A stretch of 22,560 bases of DNA from Psilocybe azurescens (lineage: Eukaryota; Basidiomycota; Agaricomycetes; Agaricales; Agrocybaceae), in NCBI GenBank assembly GCA_023853785.1, contig JAJIRX010000213.1, positions 1 to 22,560 of the forward strand, in the 5' to 3' direction. Below are positions 1 through 11,099 of this stretch, one piece after another. Numbering within the stretch: the stretch's first letter is position 1; each line of letters begins with the position of its first letter. The notes beneath the pieces were generated by a model that did not search any database, was not told the origin of the DNA, and saw nothing but the letters and a program-made list of their open reading frames with translations. The translations under genes and the position numbers were made by a program.

Positions 1-326
1 GGAAAGGCGAACGCCAGCACATACAATGAATGAGACTTTGGGAGTTATGCTTTCGTTAACTTCTCTCATTACTTTCATACTGGTCAGATTCTATCACTGC
101 CCAGCCAATTCGCTTCCATCAAACTCTCTCATTATCTCCACCTTGTACAGACTCTACCAATGTCTTACCGATATCTGCAATACTCAATCTTCGGGACTCG
201 CCAGGCGCATCTATTGGGCTTTGCAAAATTTGATTCCGTCGAGTTCTTGCTTCATTCTCACCTATGGTCAATTTCGACCTCATTGTCAAGGCCTGAGAAG
301 AAGTTCACTATTGGCACTTTGGTTTC

Positions 327-347
327 GAATTACACTGATGTGATGCA
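327..347 (+). repeat. 21-base motif upstream of clp1, copy 1 (core GATGTGATGCA)
   Basis: This copy matches a second copy at 669-689 at 19 of 21 positions, by my count. Both begin GAATTA and end GATGTGATGCA. Two same-orientation copies 342 bases apart upstream of a predicted mating-regulated gene could be binding sites for a transcription factor, but no factor is identified. They could equally be remnants of an old duplication. Confidence 0.4.
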
Positions 348-668
348 CTCTACATGCGATGTCGACTATGGGCTTATTGGGTGGCACACTGATCCATAAT
401 GATATTGTGAAGGCCCAATTGGCAATCTGTCATAGAGCTCTACCTAGCCACGGGTCTCCTAGTCACAATTCAACTGGTGTCAGTGTTGACCATACTTACC
501 TGGCCGTGGCTGGCCGTGGATATTATCAATGGAGACAATGTGTTCTGACTCTGAATTGAGCTGTATAATGCCAGCTTTATACGGCCCTTATTCATGTGGG
601 TCAGACTGAATTTAGTGCATATGGCTCTCCGGAAGCTTCTATTTTGTTCTTCCACAATGGTCGCACTT

Positions 669-689
669 GAATTATACCGATGTGATGCA
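669..689 (+). repeat. 21-base motif upstream of clp1, copy 2 (core GATGTGATGCA)
   Basis: Second copy of the motif at 327-347, in the same orientation and with two substitutions. It lies about 490 bases before the Clp1 start codon. A regulatory role is inferred only from repetition and position. Confidence 0.4.
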
Positions 690-1096
690 AAGAACATTCT
701 TCTACACTGTGCTCATTTGCCTTGTGCTGTACTTGTGGAAGATAATTGCAAAGCCCCTCGCTTTTATCTCGGGTCATACAAAAGATTCTTGGGGTTTTGC
801 GATTGGTCGTGCTACGATTGCCCCGACCAAATGATCTCTACCTTCCAAATTCGTTCCAACCGTTGTCTTGTGTGACGCCACCCAGAAGCGCCGGCCCTTA
901 ACCCCACCAATCCAACCAACTCAATTGAAACCAATCCGCAAGCATAGATCTCAAACTTGCCTTTTTAAGAAAGTATATAGGTCTATTTCGGGACCAATTG
1001 ATCCAAACAACCTACTCCTAAAGGTAGAACGTGAAGTGATGGCCATGTAGAAGGCACTTGGATTGGTTGTTTCCCACATTTAATTGTTGCCTGATC

Positions 1097-1107
1097 TATA
1101 AGTATAA
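1097..1107 (+). promoter_or_regulatory. TATA-like element for clp1
   Basis: TATAAGTATAA lies 72-82 bases before the start codon at 1179. It is followed by a C/T-rich stretch (about 1118-1170), the usual arrangement at fungal core promoters. Confidence 0.45.
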
Positions 1108-1178
1108 CTTCAAATTTCTACTCTGCTTCATCATCAACTTGCAAACCTCCTCCCTTCCAGCAGATATCTCCTCAAGCT

Positions 1179-2523
1179 ATGGGAATCCGCCCCAACTCCG
1201 CTAAACACACACAGAACGAGAATGTGCCGCCATCTTCGGGTTCAAGTCGTGTACTGAATGTGAAATCGGTGGTATCACGCGTCTCCCGCACCTCCCGCAC
1301 ATTGCGCGATGTTCAAATTCGTAAACGCAGCGAAAGTGGTGTCCAGACAACGAAACACATCGTCGAGCAGGCGAAACGACGGCAGACAAAAAACAAGATT
1401 CGATTCACCGTCAAGTCAATGCCGAATAAAATCAAAGACGTCGAAATGGCTGACGGAACTTCCGTTCAACAACCTACGGTAACCGTACCTATCCATTTGC
1501 CTCAAGAGCTTATGCGGCCCAGTGAGTTCAAAGCGGTTACTCCTGCCATGATCGCCGCCGTGGACAACACCTACGAGGATACGAATGTGCAATATTTCCG
1601 CGACGGCCTGCTAGTCATCGAGAAAGAGTGAGTAAAATAGTATGCTTTTCCTTCAGGGGCATTCAGCTAACGCACACATCCTTCAGACTTATGCAATCAT
1701 TGTCTAGCGTCAAAATCGACAACCTCAAAACAAAACTCCCCAAGGAACTCAACGTCGTCGTCAACGATGCTACTGTCATCCTCCCCTCACATATTCTGGC
1801 CATCTTCGGAAGGAGCCAGCTCCTGGATCAACAGCGCCCCGACAAGTCACTCTCTACCCAGTACACAGCCTCGTTCTCATTGCACACTGTGCACACCTTC
1901 CCCCGCCGCCACCCATGCTGCCCCCTCCAGAGCACGTCAAAGGCGAGCAAACTCTCCAGCTACCCGTCTGGACGATCTGCCTGCCTTCTCCTCAGACATA
2001 TCCTGCACTCTCCCTGTACCTCTACACCAGAAACGTCCAGCGCCTCATGCGCAGCGTGCTTCCCATGGCGGCCCCTGAGGACCTGCGAGGGGTTCCTGGG
2101 AGGACACGAGAGTTCGGGCAGCATCTAGGACAGACATACCCAGCTGCTCTCATCGTTCGCCACACCTTCCTCATCCATGGTCTCTGGCAGAATATGTGCG
2201 CGCTGGGCATCTTCGACAGGGATTTGTGGGATGCGTTGGACGCTATCTGGAACACCGTCCTCGTCGCGCTGTCCGTTGCGACTGGCAATCCATCGATGGT
2301 CATTGCTCCTTATCAGCCTATCGACGAGGGATATGAGTCCGAAGAGGAAGACTATGAGGATGTCAACGCTGTGCCGACGTCGGAGGAGGAGGGGTCATCG
2401 TTGTCCACGTTGTCGAGGGCAAAGGAATCGGGTGATGCGGTATCATACGGATCCGAGACCAGCATTGCGCCCATTACCCGGACTCCTGCCGCGTCGGAGC
2501 CAAAATCTCCCGCTGCCACATAA
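1179..2523 (+). CDS. clp1: Clp1 (clampless1)-like sexual development protein, one apparent frameshift
   Basis: Probable homologue of Coprinopsis cinerea Clp1, a regulator needed for clamp-cell/dikaryon development downstream of the A mating-type genes (family knowledge). Exon 1 is 1179-1627, a GTGAGT...CAG intron spans 1628-1686, and exon 2 is 1687-2523. The basic N-terminal ~110 residues are followed by the conserved half: LPSHILAIFG (~res 182-191), TLYPVHSLVL (~205-214), LPVWTICLPSPQTYPAL (~242-258), YLYTRN, a VLP motif and HGLWQNMCALG (~314-324), then WDALDAIWN. The C-terminus is acidic and Ser-rich (SEEEDYED). The product would be about 428 residues, longer than the ~365 I recall for C. 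cinerea. Reading must shift by one base near 1845-1847 (AAGTC), where LPSHILAIFG lies in one frame and TLYPVHSLV in another. No usable intron fits there, so a lost base is likely, either a sequence error or a mutation. The start is the first ATG after the TATA-like element. Confidence 0.75.
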
Positions 2524-5342
2524 GCAAATGTGCCCGAGCTCCCCGCCAACCCTACGCGGTAAAGCTGCGGCACTGCTTTCGAATCCTTCGCTGTGTGAGG
2601 ATTAGCCCAACGGTGTTGCCTTTCAGCATTGGATCAGCCCTTATTCGTTTTTATTTTTATTTTTTCGTTCTCGGCCCGTGAATCAGCAGCTTTGGTTCGG
2701 ATTTACCTTTTGTTCACTCTGGAGCATTTGCTTTGTTTCTTTTCTTTGCAATTCATTGTACATAGACTGCATACCACACCACCACTATACGCACATTACG
2801 ATTGACATGCCTTTCATACATACATCTACAAGAGCAGATTCATCCCTGCTTTTGGTAGTTAATCATCTATCTTTATCACTATGTTGTACAGCCCACTTTA
2901 TGTAAATCAATCCATATACATGCCTTGAAATCCGTTCTTCCCGTCGTTGTTTCTTGATGTGTGACAGAAATCATCAGACAGAAAGTTATTATATACAGGT
3001 GAAATCTTCCGGCAGTGATTTTCGTGATGCAATGCCCTACGTTAGTATGTAAAAGTCTTCAGCTCATACCCGATCCTATTCATTTCTTGCTACAGCGTGT
3101 TGCGCAATGTGCAACAGCTCCACTAGCAATCGACGCGCGGCCATCCGCTAATTCCGCAATCTTCAATGCTTATTGGTCCACAAGTCCCTTTACTACAAAG
3201 CCCTGACTCGTGTACCTGCTGTAACTTGAGCATACCAGACTAGTCCAAATATGACAAGTGGCCCCGGAGTTTAGGCATAGCTGCGGGCCCCCAGGAGAGG
3301 GTGACGCTGATTGGCGCCCGTAGCTATAGGTGCAGCGCCCGGCGGCCGACAATGATTCACGAATTTTAAACCCTTGCCAAGAGCCATAGTGTGGCCGCAG
3401 CCCTCTACTCTCAGGGCTTCATATGACTATATGCGTCTTGAAATTTACGGAGGATTTACGTTTCACAAAGGTCAGTCGGTTACTACGGTCAGCAGTCAGG
3501 CCTTCAGGGACGGAGTAGGAGGGGTCAGCTCAACGACGGCGTTTTCGTTGAAATTTTTGATAATATGCATAAATTTTCCCGCGGCTCCGATGCTCTTTTG
3601 AGCTTTATTTCTCCCTGAGATATGTAATTGCTTTGGTGATTATCTGAGTGGATACTATGTGCCGGATAACTGATGACTTCGGATGAGTCATAACATTACA
3701 GGCCGCTCCAATTTCCAGGGTCCTCCTTGAGCCCGCTCAGCCTTGAACTATGTACCTTGTTTAGCGCTGCCTGCTCCGGGTAGATTACCTACTTGGATGG
3801 AGGGATGAAAAGCGTATATCGGCGGCGGTTTTAGGGTTAACATCGATTAACTAATTCGGCGAACAATGTGTTGTACTAGATCTCATGATTAGCAACCATA
3901 ACGCCATTACCAGTACTGCAGTTGGTTCTCTTTTCAATTTCGCATTAGGCAGGCTTAGGCCAGGTGTCCTTTCGATAAAGCTTATTTACTATGATGCAGT
4001 GTATGGTGCAATCGGTTGCAGTCCTTGTTCGGAATTCGGAAAAACGGTCGAGCTGGACATGCTCATGCTTCATGACATTGATTGTCAGATGCTATCAATC
4101 TATGATCATTGACAATGACATGGCAGAGAACGAGAACGTGCGCCATGGCGCACCGTCGCGTCATAAACTGATCATCGTCCTCCTGCAATTGAACTCGAAT
4201 GCGGATTCCGGAGTGCATGGGAATTACATTCGTTTGTACTATGCGCGCGGTTCAGGAATCAGGTTTGGGCGGTTGTATGTCCGGTCTATCTATTCATGTA
4301 ACTTGCTTACTGTGTATATGAACGCCGGAGAACTGATAACATCAAATCAATTACTTCAAGGAAGACAGCTGAGCATCATGAAAGAACTCAGAAGAACTTC
4401 GAGGTTGATGTGATGTGAAGGTTGCGAGAACTTCACAGAAGATCAGGGCCTCCCAAAACAGGGCAGATGAAACATATATGCACATACATATGCGCATACA
4501 TCCACACGCAAGACAAGAAAAAGAAAAGAAAATCACAAAGACCGGGGTCAGCCTATATAAATACCAGGACGCGCAAAGACGGTGGTTCGAGCCGCCCTGG
4601 TGTACACGGTACGACGGGTGGTCCACAATACTGGATGTGATCAGATGAGATCGGATGGAAAAACTTGAGGGAAAGAAAGCATTAGGATTGCGTACTGTGA
4701 GTTGCGTCCGAGTCGTAAGTAATGTAATGTAATGAATAGGTAAATAAAGCAAACAAGTAAGTAACTATATGATTAGATAGCTTTAGATAAATAAAACTTG
4801 TAAGAGAAGAATCGGAATCGGAATCGGTTGTGCTAGATAAAATGTGCATGCAAGCCAATAAAAAGAGAAAGAAAGAGAAAAGAAGTGGGAGTATATTATT
4901 AGCGTGAGTGTTCGTTGGATAAGGGGATCGTTTGGTTGAGGCATTAATGTGAAATGTCAACGGGAGGAAACGTAAGAAAAACGGTTTGCGGACGATATAA
5001 AAACAAGTAAGGTCTGGAACAAACGAACGAATGATAGATGGGGCTTCAAGAAGAAGAAATTATGTGAGATGGATAGCGGTTTTGGAGTGAGGGCCTGGAC
5101 TGGGAAAAAAGAAGGCAAAGCGAGGGATCGAGAGAAAAAGGAAAGCGAACGAACGATGGAGTAAAGAGGAGCAGATGAAAGGAAAAGGATTTTAAATAGC
5201 TATAGTCAGGTCGTTAAAATGAGTCGGAGTCGGGAGTCGTGCAAAAGGTCCAAGAATGAGAGTCGATAGATAGATGGATAGATAGAGCTTTGTTATGAAT
5301 GAAGGGGTGGTGGTCGGGTGAGTCACAGCAGAGCAACTGCAT
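2524..5342. other. Intergenic region between two convergent Clp1-type genes
   Basis: I see no supportable gene in these 2.8 kb. The left end (to about 2700) is T-rich and probably the 3' UTR of clp1. From about 4400 to 5340 the plus strand is strongly purine-rich (many GAAAG/GAAGAA runs), and part of it is probably the pyrimidine-rich 3' UTR of the minus-strand gene ending at 5343. Low-complexity pieces include GTAAT runs near 4718, three copies of ATCGGA-like repeats at 4811-4828, and GATA repeats at about 5266-5287. Open frames of up to 140 codons here have no recognisable motifs. Confidence 0.5.
5266..5287 (+). repeat. GATA microsatellite
   Basis: Tandem GATA units, one of them altered to GATG, lie just downstream of the minus-strand Clp1-like gene. 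It is a simple-sequence repeat with no assigned role. Confidence 0.7.
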
Positions 5343-6079
5343 CTAACTGAACAGATTAGTGCGCAGACGGACACGACGACTCTCAGCCGAAACGTTCCAT
5401 GCTGTCTGCACGACCTGGACGATCCTGTTGTTTGTCAATCCCATCGCGAGAGTGTTCTTCCACAAGCCTTGGTTATGCCTGTAAACCGTATCGAACGTGT
5501 CCTGCGGAGCCCTGGACAAGATCAAGGACATCGCAGAGGCGTTCGGAAACTCCTCGACGACATTGACAGGGAGGAGCTTCCACGAGAGGAGGTTGGTGTT
5601 GGTCTCAAGGCCCATGCCGAAAAGGAGGAGCAGGGCGAAAGACGGGAGGTGCGGCACGCGGACGGTCACGACGGGCAGGTTCACGACGAGGATCTGTGCG
5701 TCGCCAACGGTGAGGCTGCGCGGTATGGGAGCGGTGGATCCGGGTGTGGCTGGTGGGATGCTGAGATCGATACGGAAGCCGCGCTCGAAGAGGGTGCGGT
5801 CGATGGGGAGCATCATGGGAGCGGCATCTATATCTTGGTCGGACTGGGTGGCGGCAAGGACGTGGGTGGGCATGTGGGCGTCGCGAAGGACGCGCATGTC
5901 GAATGTCGGGCCCAGGGCAGAACCGCTGGAGGGCGTCGGTGTGAATTGGACGTTGAAGTAGCGGTAAAGAGCACTAGTGGCGGATGTGTTAGAATATCAA
6001 GTCTCTCGGTGCGATCTGAGAGATCTGCTGCGCACTTGATAGGATTTGGAGTTGACTCTAGATACGAAGGGTGCTGCAT
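5343..6079 (-). CDS. Clp1-like protein, short divergent paralogue
   Basis: On the minus strand exon 1 is 6079-6036, the intron is 6035-5974 (donor GTGCGC, branch-like CTAAC, acceptor CTAG) and exon 2 is 5973-5343. This gives about 224 residues starting MQHPSYLEST. The protein carries, in the same order as the Clp1 gene at 1179-2523, the pattern V-x-DA-x3-P-x-H-x-LA (here VLRDAHMPTHVLAA), LPVVTVRVP-x2-PSFA, a LLSWKLLP block, a GLWKNTLAMG block and a final TAWN. The Clp1 gene has LPSHILA, LPVWTICLP, SVLP, GLWQNMCALG and AIWN. I therefore infer a divergent Clp1-family protein, half the size and without the basic N-terminal extension or acidic tail. No frameshift is needed. No signal peptide or membrane segment stands out. 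Its function is unknown; a role in sexual development is inferred from homology only. Confidence 0.65.
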
Positions 6080-8838
6080 GGTAATAGATTTAAAGATAAT
6101 TGGCTAGCGGTGGAACTGATTTCGTGTGATTGTGGCGTGAAAATGGAACTGGTCGCGTCGTTTTAAGTAGGTCGTATAGAGGTCTTGATGTTACGGGCGT
6201 CTAGACGCGTTTCTGTGTGCCAGAAGAAAAGAAGGAGTAATTAACGGATAGGTATGAAAGAGAGAAAGGGATGAAAATGTTTTAGGACGTGTACGTACAG
6301 TTATAAGTACTTCCGCTTCTCGGCAAGATAATCGGGAGCTTCGTATCGTAAAACTGCCTAATTCTATCCGAGAACTCTTTGCAGGGTCCAATTTTCGTTC
6401 GCCTCCGAGATCCTCGATGTCCGTTGGCCCCCTCTGCCCTTTTAAACAATTCCTCAATACCTATTCATGCTGCCTTTCTCCGAGGTTACTGCCTAATAAT
6501 TCACCGCCAAATCCTAGGTCCCTCCTGGCCCTCGGCCAAATTTGTCAAATGGATATAAAATCAGCCACGAGGCTTTTTTTTTTGAATATCATGTTTTCGA
6601 GTCCATTGCCATCCTTCTCAAGAACAAAAGATGGACGACCATGTTACAGGTGCAGTTGGATGGCATGCATGTAAACAGGTTTGCTTCTGTGGCGAGTGCA
6701 TTGAGAGTCGAAGTGAGAAGAACGGAGGTGGAACGAGTTGTGAAAAGTGATCAGAGACGCAGCGGACCAGACAGTCGCTTATCATCCCCAGGCACCGTCC
6801 TCTCCGCGTCCGTGGTTGTACTTGACGACCGATCCAAGTGTAACGACGTGTTAGAGGCCCCAACGTCAGCATATCCCAAATATGTCTTTTCGAACCTGAG
6901 AGAACCTGAGAGAACCTGAGATTTTATTGACCAATCTCGTTTAGCGGCACTTCTAAGTAGAGCGCTCATGATCTTGCCAGCTAGCTGAGCTTAATCGAAC
7001 GGGAACATAGCGGCTCGGAGGGCGGGGTGCTGAAACAAGGGTAAGTGCGCATAGAGTGGCTTGACTCTCTTTTTTAATTTAAACGCATGACGGGACAGGC
7101 TGGTTAGTATGAAACGCCACCATGAGCCAGAAACTTCCTTCGGACGTGCATGCATCTCTCTGGCGGTGGTTCAATTTGTCGAGAGAGACTCAGTGTTCAA
7201 TTAACAAGTTGCTCAAGTCGCTATGACTGCATAGTAAGGATTCGAAGGACAACGAGAGTCTCTTTCTCCAAGTTCTTCGTCTGCTCCTCGTCTACATGGC
7301 ATGGCTAAAAAAATCTTCTGATTATCCCTACTTTACGACAGTTGGACAGCGGTTGTACTCAACAAATGATCCATCCATAATGCATGATCCTTGATCCATT
7401 AGCATCATCGGTTCTTTCTCTCTGCTCATGTTCATGCTTTAAATTGGTTGGGGTGCATGAGTCCACACTTCTGGGCAGCACCTGCCGCCTTCGTCCAAGT
7501 TGAAATTTCTATGGAGAGGGAGGGGGCTTATGCTGATCCGAAATCTGTTCTTGAAACTTTTTCTTGACATCTTCCACCTCGAGGCCTCTATAGATCCAAG
7601 TACTCACACACTCTGGTCGCTCGCTCGTCTCCGAGTCCAAGCCAGACAGGACTTTTGTTTCTCCGGCACCAATCCTATTCTGTTTCCATTGACATTCTTT
7701 CTCCCGTTGAAGATTGAGCCCCATGATCATCAATCATGATTCAATACCCCATCTCAATTCCCAACGCCTCGGTTCTGATTTTCTACATCCAGCTTGCCTG
7801 GCCGCATCAACTTTAAACTCGCACTGGAGATTGCTGGGGAGGACTTGCCTTTCGCAGCGTTAGGTTTGTGCCTTTGTTAGAATTTATCAAACCACTTCTG
7901 TGTGCGGCTAAAGTGTTTATACATGTTAACACCCAGTCGGGTGCGCGTATTTACTCGCAGTACTGGAGTATGTAAATGGGAGTACGATCAGAGGAGTGTG
8001 GCGAACGGTATCTTCTCCCGGTGCGTTTTTCAAAATCTTTATCACTGTTCGTCAGACCGTATTTCATTGCGCTACAATCATCAACACTCGGCAACATTCA
8101 AGGTTCTCGTTCTCGTTATGGATCGACACGTTCAGACGGAGAGATCTGAGCGTGGATGGTCGCGGTCTATCTATACCACGGCGTACCTTGACAACAAAAG
8201 TATTTTGTAGCATAGCAATGATAGCATCCCAGGACCCATACAGTACAGGCCAATTAAACGACGCCAGCGAGACCAGACCGCCATGCCAGAAACTGAATTG
8301 AACGGCACCCCAAAACCGTATATCCCGCGTAAGGTTCCTTTGGAACCCAGGACGCGGCGCAGCGTGTGCCCATTTATTACGACAACCGACCGCGCAACCA
8401 ACTGCAAACCAAGCAAGGACACTAATAAAAGGAGAACTTTCAAAGAAGAAGGAAGAAAACGATGACAATGACACTGGCTTATATCCGGTTTCTGTCAAAC
8501 TGTCAAACATATTGAATTGACTCGCATGCGCGAACGCGTCAAAAGGCAGGCCACGCCTGTTTAATTTCCGGTTCCACCGACGTTAACTGAGTCTAACTTT
8601 CTAAGGTGTCGGCGTTTGGGAGACCGAGTGTTCGACATTCGGACACACATATCGTTTCAAATTTCAACGATCATCAACATGAGGCAAGTCCTTTTTCGTG
8701 TCTGTTTCTTTTTGGTTTGGTGGGTTTTGTGCCGTTGTCGTCTTGGATGTGGAATCTTACGATTGTGTTGTGTTTTTGTAGATGATTTGACGTTACGAGT
8801 ACACATGTACCCTCTGATACGCTGAATGCGATGAGGTG
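6080..8838. other. Intergenic region between the Clp1-like and oxidoreductase genes
   Basis: No gene is supported in these 2.76 kb. The first ~200 bases should contain the minus-strand promoter of the Clp1-like gene. A three-copy 10-base tandem repeat lies at 6891-6920. A minus-strand open frame at 8510-8064 (148 codons) includes a hydrophobic stretch (VLAWFAVGCAVGC) and a Trp/Phe-rich segment, but has no recognised domain and no clear promoter or intron context. I treat it as unproven. The right end is the 3' flank of the oxidoreductase gene ending at 8839. Confidence 0.45.
6891..6920 (+). repeat. 10-base tandem repeat, three copies of (A/C)GAACCTGAG
   Basis: Three consecutive copies of a 10-mer, the first differing at its first base, lie in non-coding DNA. 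It is a short minisatellite with no assigned role. Confidence 0.75.
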
Positions 8839-10179
8839 TTATAGGAGGACCGATGGGTCGAGTTTGCGGAGGTTTGCACATTTGATTTTACCCTCCATTA
8901 TGAGCTCGGTGAGCGCTTTAGCAGTCCCTGGTGCGTTGGAGATACCCTGCATGCATATCCACTGATGAGTAACAATATTTTATGACTACGACTTGGTGTA
9001 TGGAATAGTCCTGACGTGGATAACTTACCCAGCAAGTGTGTCCGGTGCCGATGAAGAGGCCTTTGGCGATTGTCCTGGCTTCACCGATAATGGGGCCACC
9101 TCCACTACTTACAGTGGGCAGATAGCACGCTTGTCGTTTCTCGACGCTGCCTTCACGAAGCTGCTGGGATACGCTCGAGACGTGGGTGTAGATCAGGTCG
9201 CAGGAGTGCTGGTCGACGACGACATCGTCTACAATTTCAGGGAGTGGACAGTCGTCGCCTGGCCCGCAGGCGTACACTTCGTTATCTGGCCGTGCATATA
9301 TCTCAGGGGAGGAGTGGGACTTGGTGGAGGACTCTGTAATTTCAGTGAAGAGAACGTAGGGAGCGATGCTGACTCCTGCTTTGGGGCGGATGGTTATGCT
9401 GTGAGCACGCGTCGCTGCAATGGGGAGGGCGGAGACGATGGAGGGCGACCAGGCGCCTGCGGCTAGTAAGACCTGCGTCGCGGGTATCCGCTCTACCTTG
9501 TGAGTCGTTGGATTTGTATATTCGACTCCAGTGACTGAGCCGTTCTCTTGCAGGATAGCAGTGACTTTGCCTTGGATGTAATTCACCCCGCTGGATTTAG
9601 CCAGCTCGAACATACTCGTGGTGAACAAGTACGGATGCACCTGCGCGGTGTCGCCGTCCTTAGCCATCGGGGAGTAGGAGTCGGTCAGCTCTTCGTGCAC
9701 CCAGTCAAGATCGTCAGGAAGAGGATTCGATCTGCGTGCTTTGCCACCACCGCCGCGGCTCACTGGCTTTTGCCCGCCTGGGAGACCAAGCTCCTTCTCC
9801 AAGCTCTTGTTCACCCGGCCTGTTTCCGCATCTTTCTCTGAGAGGTCAACAATAGCCTCACCGCGCCCTTCCCAGCTCCCACAGCCCACGTACCTCCATC
9901 CCCAGCGATCCGCGCCGTTATGCTCCCCAGCAAGCTTGACGTGCTCCTCGAAGGAGGCGTTCACGATCTCCTTGGGGTACGCCCAGCGTGCAACGAGACC
10001 CCTGCCTTGCCAGATGCACCTTGTGCGGGACCATGCGCGGAGGCCTCGATTAAAGTTATTTTGGTGGTGGTGCCAGAGGCTGAAGCAGAAGCTGATCCCA
10101 GGGGATGGCTAGCTAGGTAGTACGCTGTTGTGCAGCCGATGATGCCACCCCCTATAATCACGATCTCGCGCGTTGGCAT
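8839..10179 (-). CDS. FAD-dependent oxidoreductase, DAO family (TDA3-like), one apparent frameshift
   Basis: Probable flavoprotein of the D-amino-acid-oxidase (DAO) superfamily. The N-terminus MPTREIVIIGGGIIGCTTAYYL carries the Rossmann G-G-G-x2-G FAD-binding motif at about residues 10-15, followed by TLIEA, the typical strand end that binds the adenosine ribose. Later blocks are VLLAAGAWSPSIV (~res 240), PEIYARPDNEVYACGPGD, and GLFIGTGHTCWGISNAPGTA near the end, which resembles fungal TDA3-like proteins. The coding exon 10179-9029 is followed by an 82-base intron (9028-8947, GTAAGT...GCAG) and the last exon 8946-8839, for about 419 residues. One base appears missing in the CCCC run (plus strand) at 9999-10002. 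There ASGKAG is in one frame and the continuation LVARWAYPKEIVNASFEEH is in another. In yeast, Tda3 is linked to endosome-to-Golgi recycling. The substrate here is not predictable. Confidence 0.8.
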
Positions 10180-11099
10180 TTCTGTCCTTAGTGGGATGCG
10201 TGTATGTTGGAGGCTTCTATCAAGCCCCTATGCACAGTCAATCCATCCGCTGGATATCAGCGGTCCCGACTCCCGGGATGGATACGGGAGGGGGCCGAGG
10301 ACGATGGTTTCGGGCCGGGCCGCATCTGTCGGGAAGTTAGACTGAAGGTTGAAGGTTGAACTCGGAGGACCTAGAGGGAATGTTTGGGAAAGATCATTGA
10401 GTATTGACAGCGTTGAGAAGATCCAAGGTTTGAAAGTAAATTAAATCTCAAATTGAAGCCCATAACACACCTAGTCAGTCTTATACTAGGTTATGTTCGC
10501 CGCCACTGCAAATCTGACACATCTCACCCACTTTGCACCCACTATTGAACGTACGCGCACTGTATATGTTACGGTCTGCCATAAGTATAGACCGTTGCCG
10601 ATCTTACGAATATGAGGTATGAACTGGACTTATTTGGATCGCGGAAAGTTGTCTTCTGAGCAATGACATTTCCACTGTCCCCTACTCACTCGCCGACGCT
10701 AAACAACTTGTAATATCGACATTCTGTTGATGATTTCTCAATCTTTTCAGCATTGTGTTGCTCAACAGAAGCTATGAGCCAACTCTACCCACGCCCGAAA
10801 GAAACGGCACATGATGATGGATCCCCTAAGGATTTGCATAGGAACCAGGGTAAGCAGAGTAGCTTTTCTCCAACCAAAGCTTCTCAGTTACGTGACCTTT
10901 GACAGCTTAAACCGTCCTATTACAGCTGTATGAATAGTACCCCGGGAAATCTATTAAAGCCTTGTAGGCCATAGCGTTGACTCCAAAAATATTGAGTTTC
11001 ATACTGATCAACTCAGCGCCGTCATATAAACTTCTGAAAATCGCGAAGGCTCAGTCCTTTCCCCCGTCTTGAACTCCAACACCACCAGAGCCAAGCAGT
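10180..11099. other. Divergent intergenic region, oxidoreductase and P450 promoters
   Basis: This 920-base spacer separates two divergently transcribed genes, so it should contain both promoters. The only clear core element is the TATA box at 11025-11030. A short open frame from 10774 (MSQLYPRPKE...) runs into a plausible GTAAGC donor but has no recognisable continuation. I do not call it a gene. Confidence 0.5.
11025..11030 (+). promoter_or_regulatory. TATA box for the P450 gene
   Basis: TATAAA lies 70 bases before the P450 start codon at 11100, a typical distance for a fungal gene with a short 5' UTR. Confidence 0.5.

Larger units (their letters stand above)
1..1096. other. Upstream region of the Clp1 gene, no supported gene
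   Basis: No open frame here is longer than about 105 codons and none shows recognisable protein motifs, so I see no gene. It is probably 5' regulatory DNA for the Clp1 gene starting at 1179. The visible structure is a pair of near-identical 21-base motifs (327-347 and 669-689), annotated separately. A search by eye for GATG-N9-ACA, the site reported for homeodomain mating-type heterodimers in other basidiomycetes, found no exact match on either strand. Confidence 0.4.

Noticed and set aside
1..1178. Exact GATG-N9-ACA mating-type binding site upstream of clp1
   Set aside because: Scanned by eye on both strands; none of the GATG occurrences has ACA at the right spacing.
1801..1870. An intron in Clp1 explaining the change of frame
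   Set aside because: The only GT...AG pair that would join the frames spans about 16 bases, too short to be spliced. A single missing base explains it better.
8993..9466. 157-codon plus-strand open frame
   Set aside because: Antisense shadow of the oxidoreductase gene, whose minus-strand frame carries the family motifs.
10774..10930. Short exon starting MSQLYPRPKE followed by a GTAAGC donor
   Set aside because: No continuing exon with a recognisable product before the P450 promoter; likely chance.
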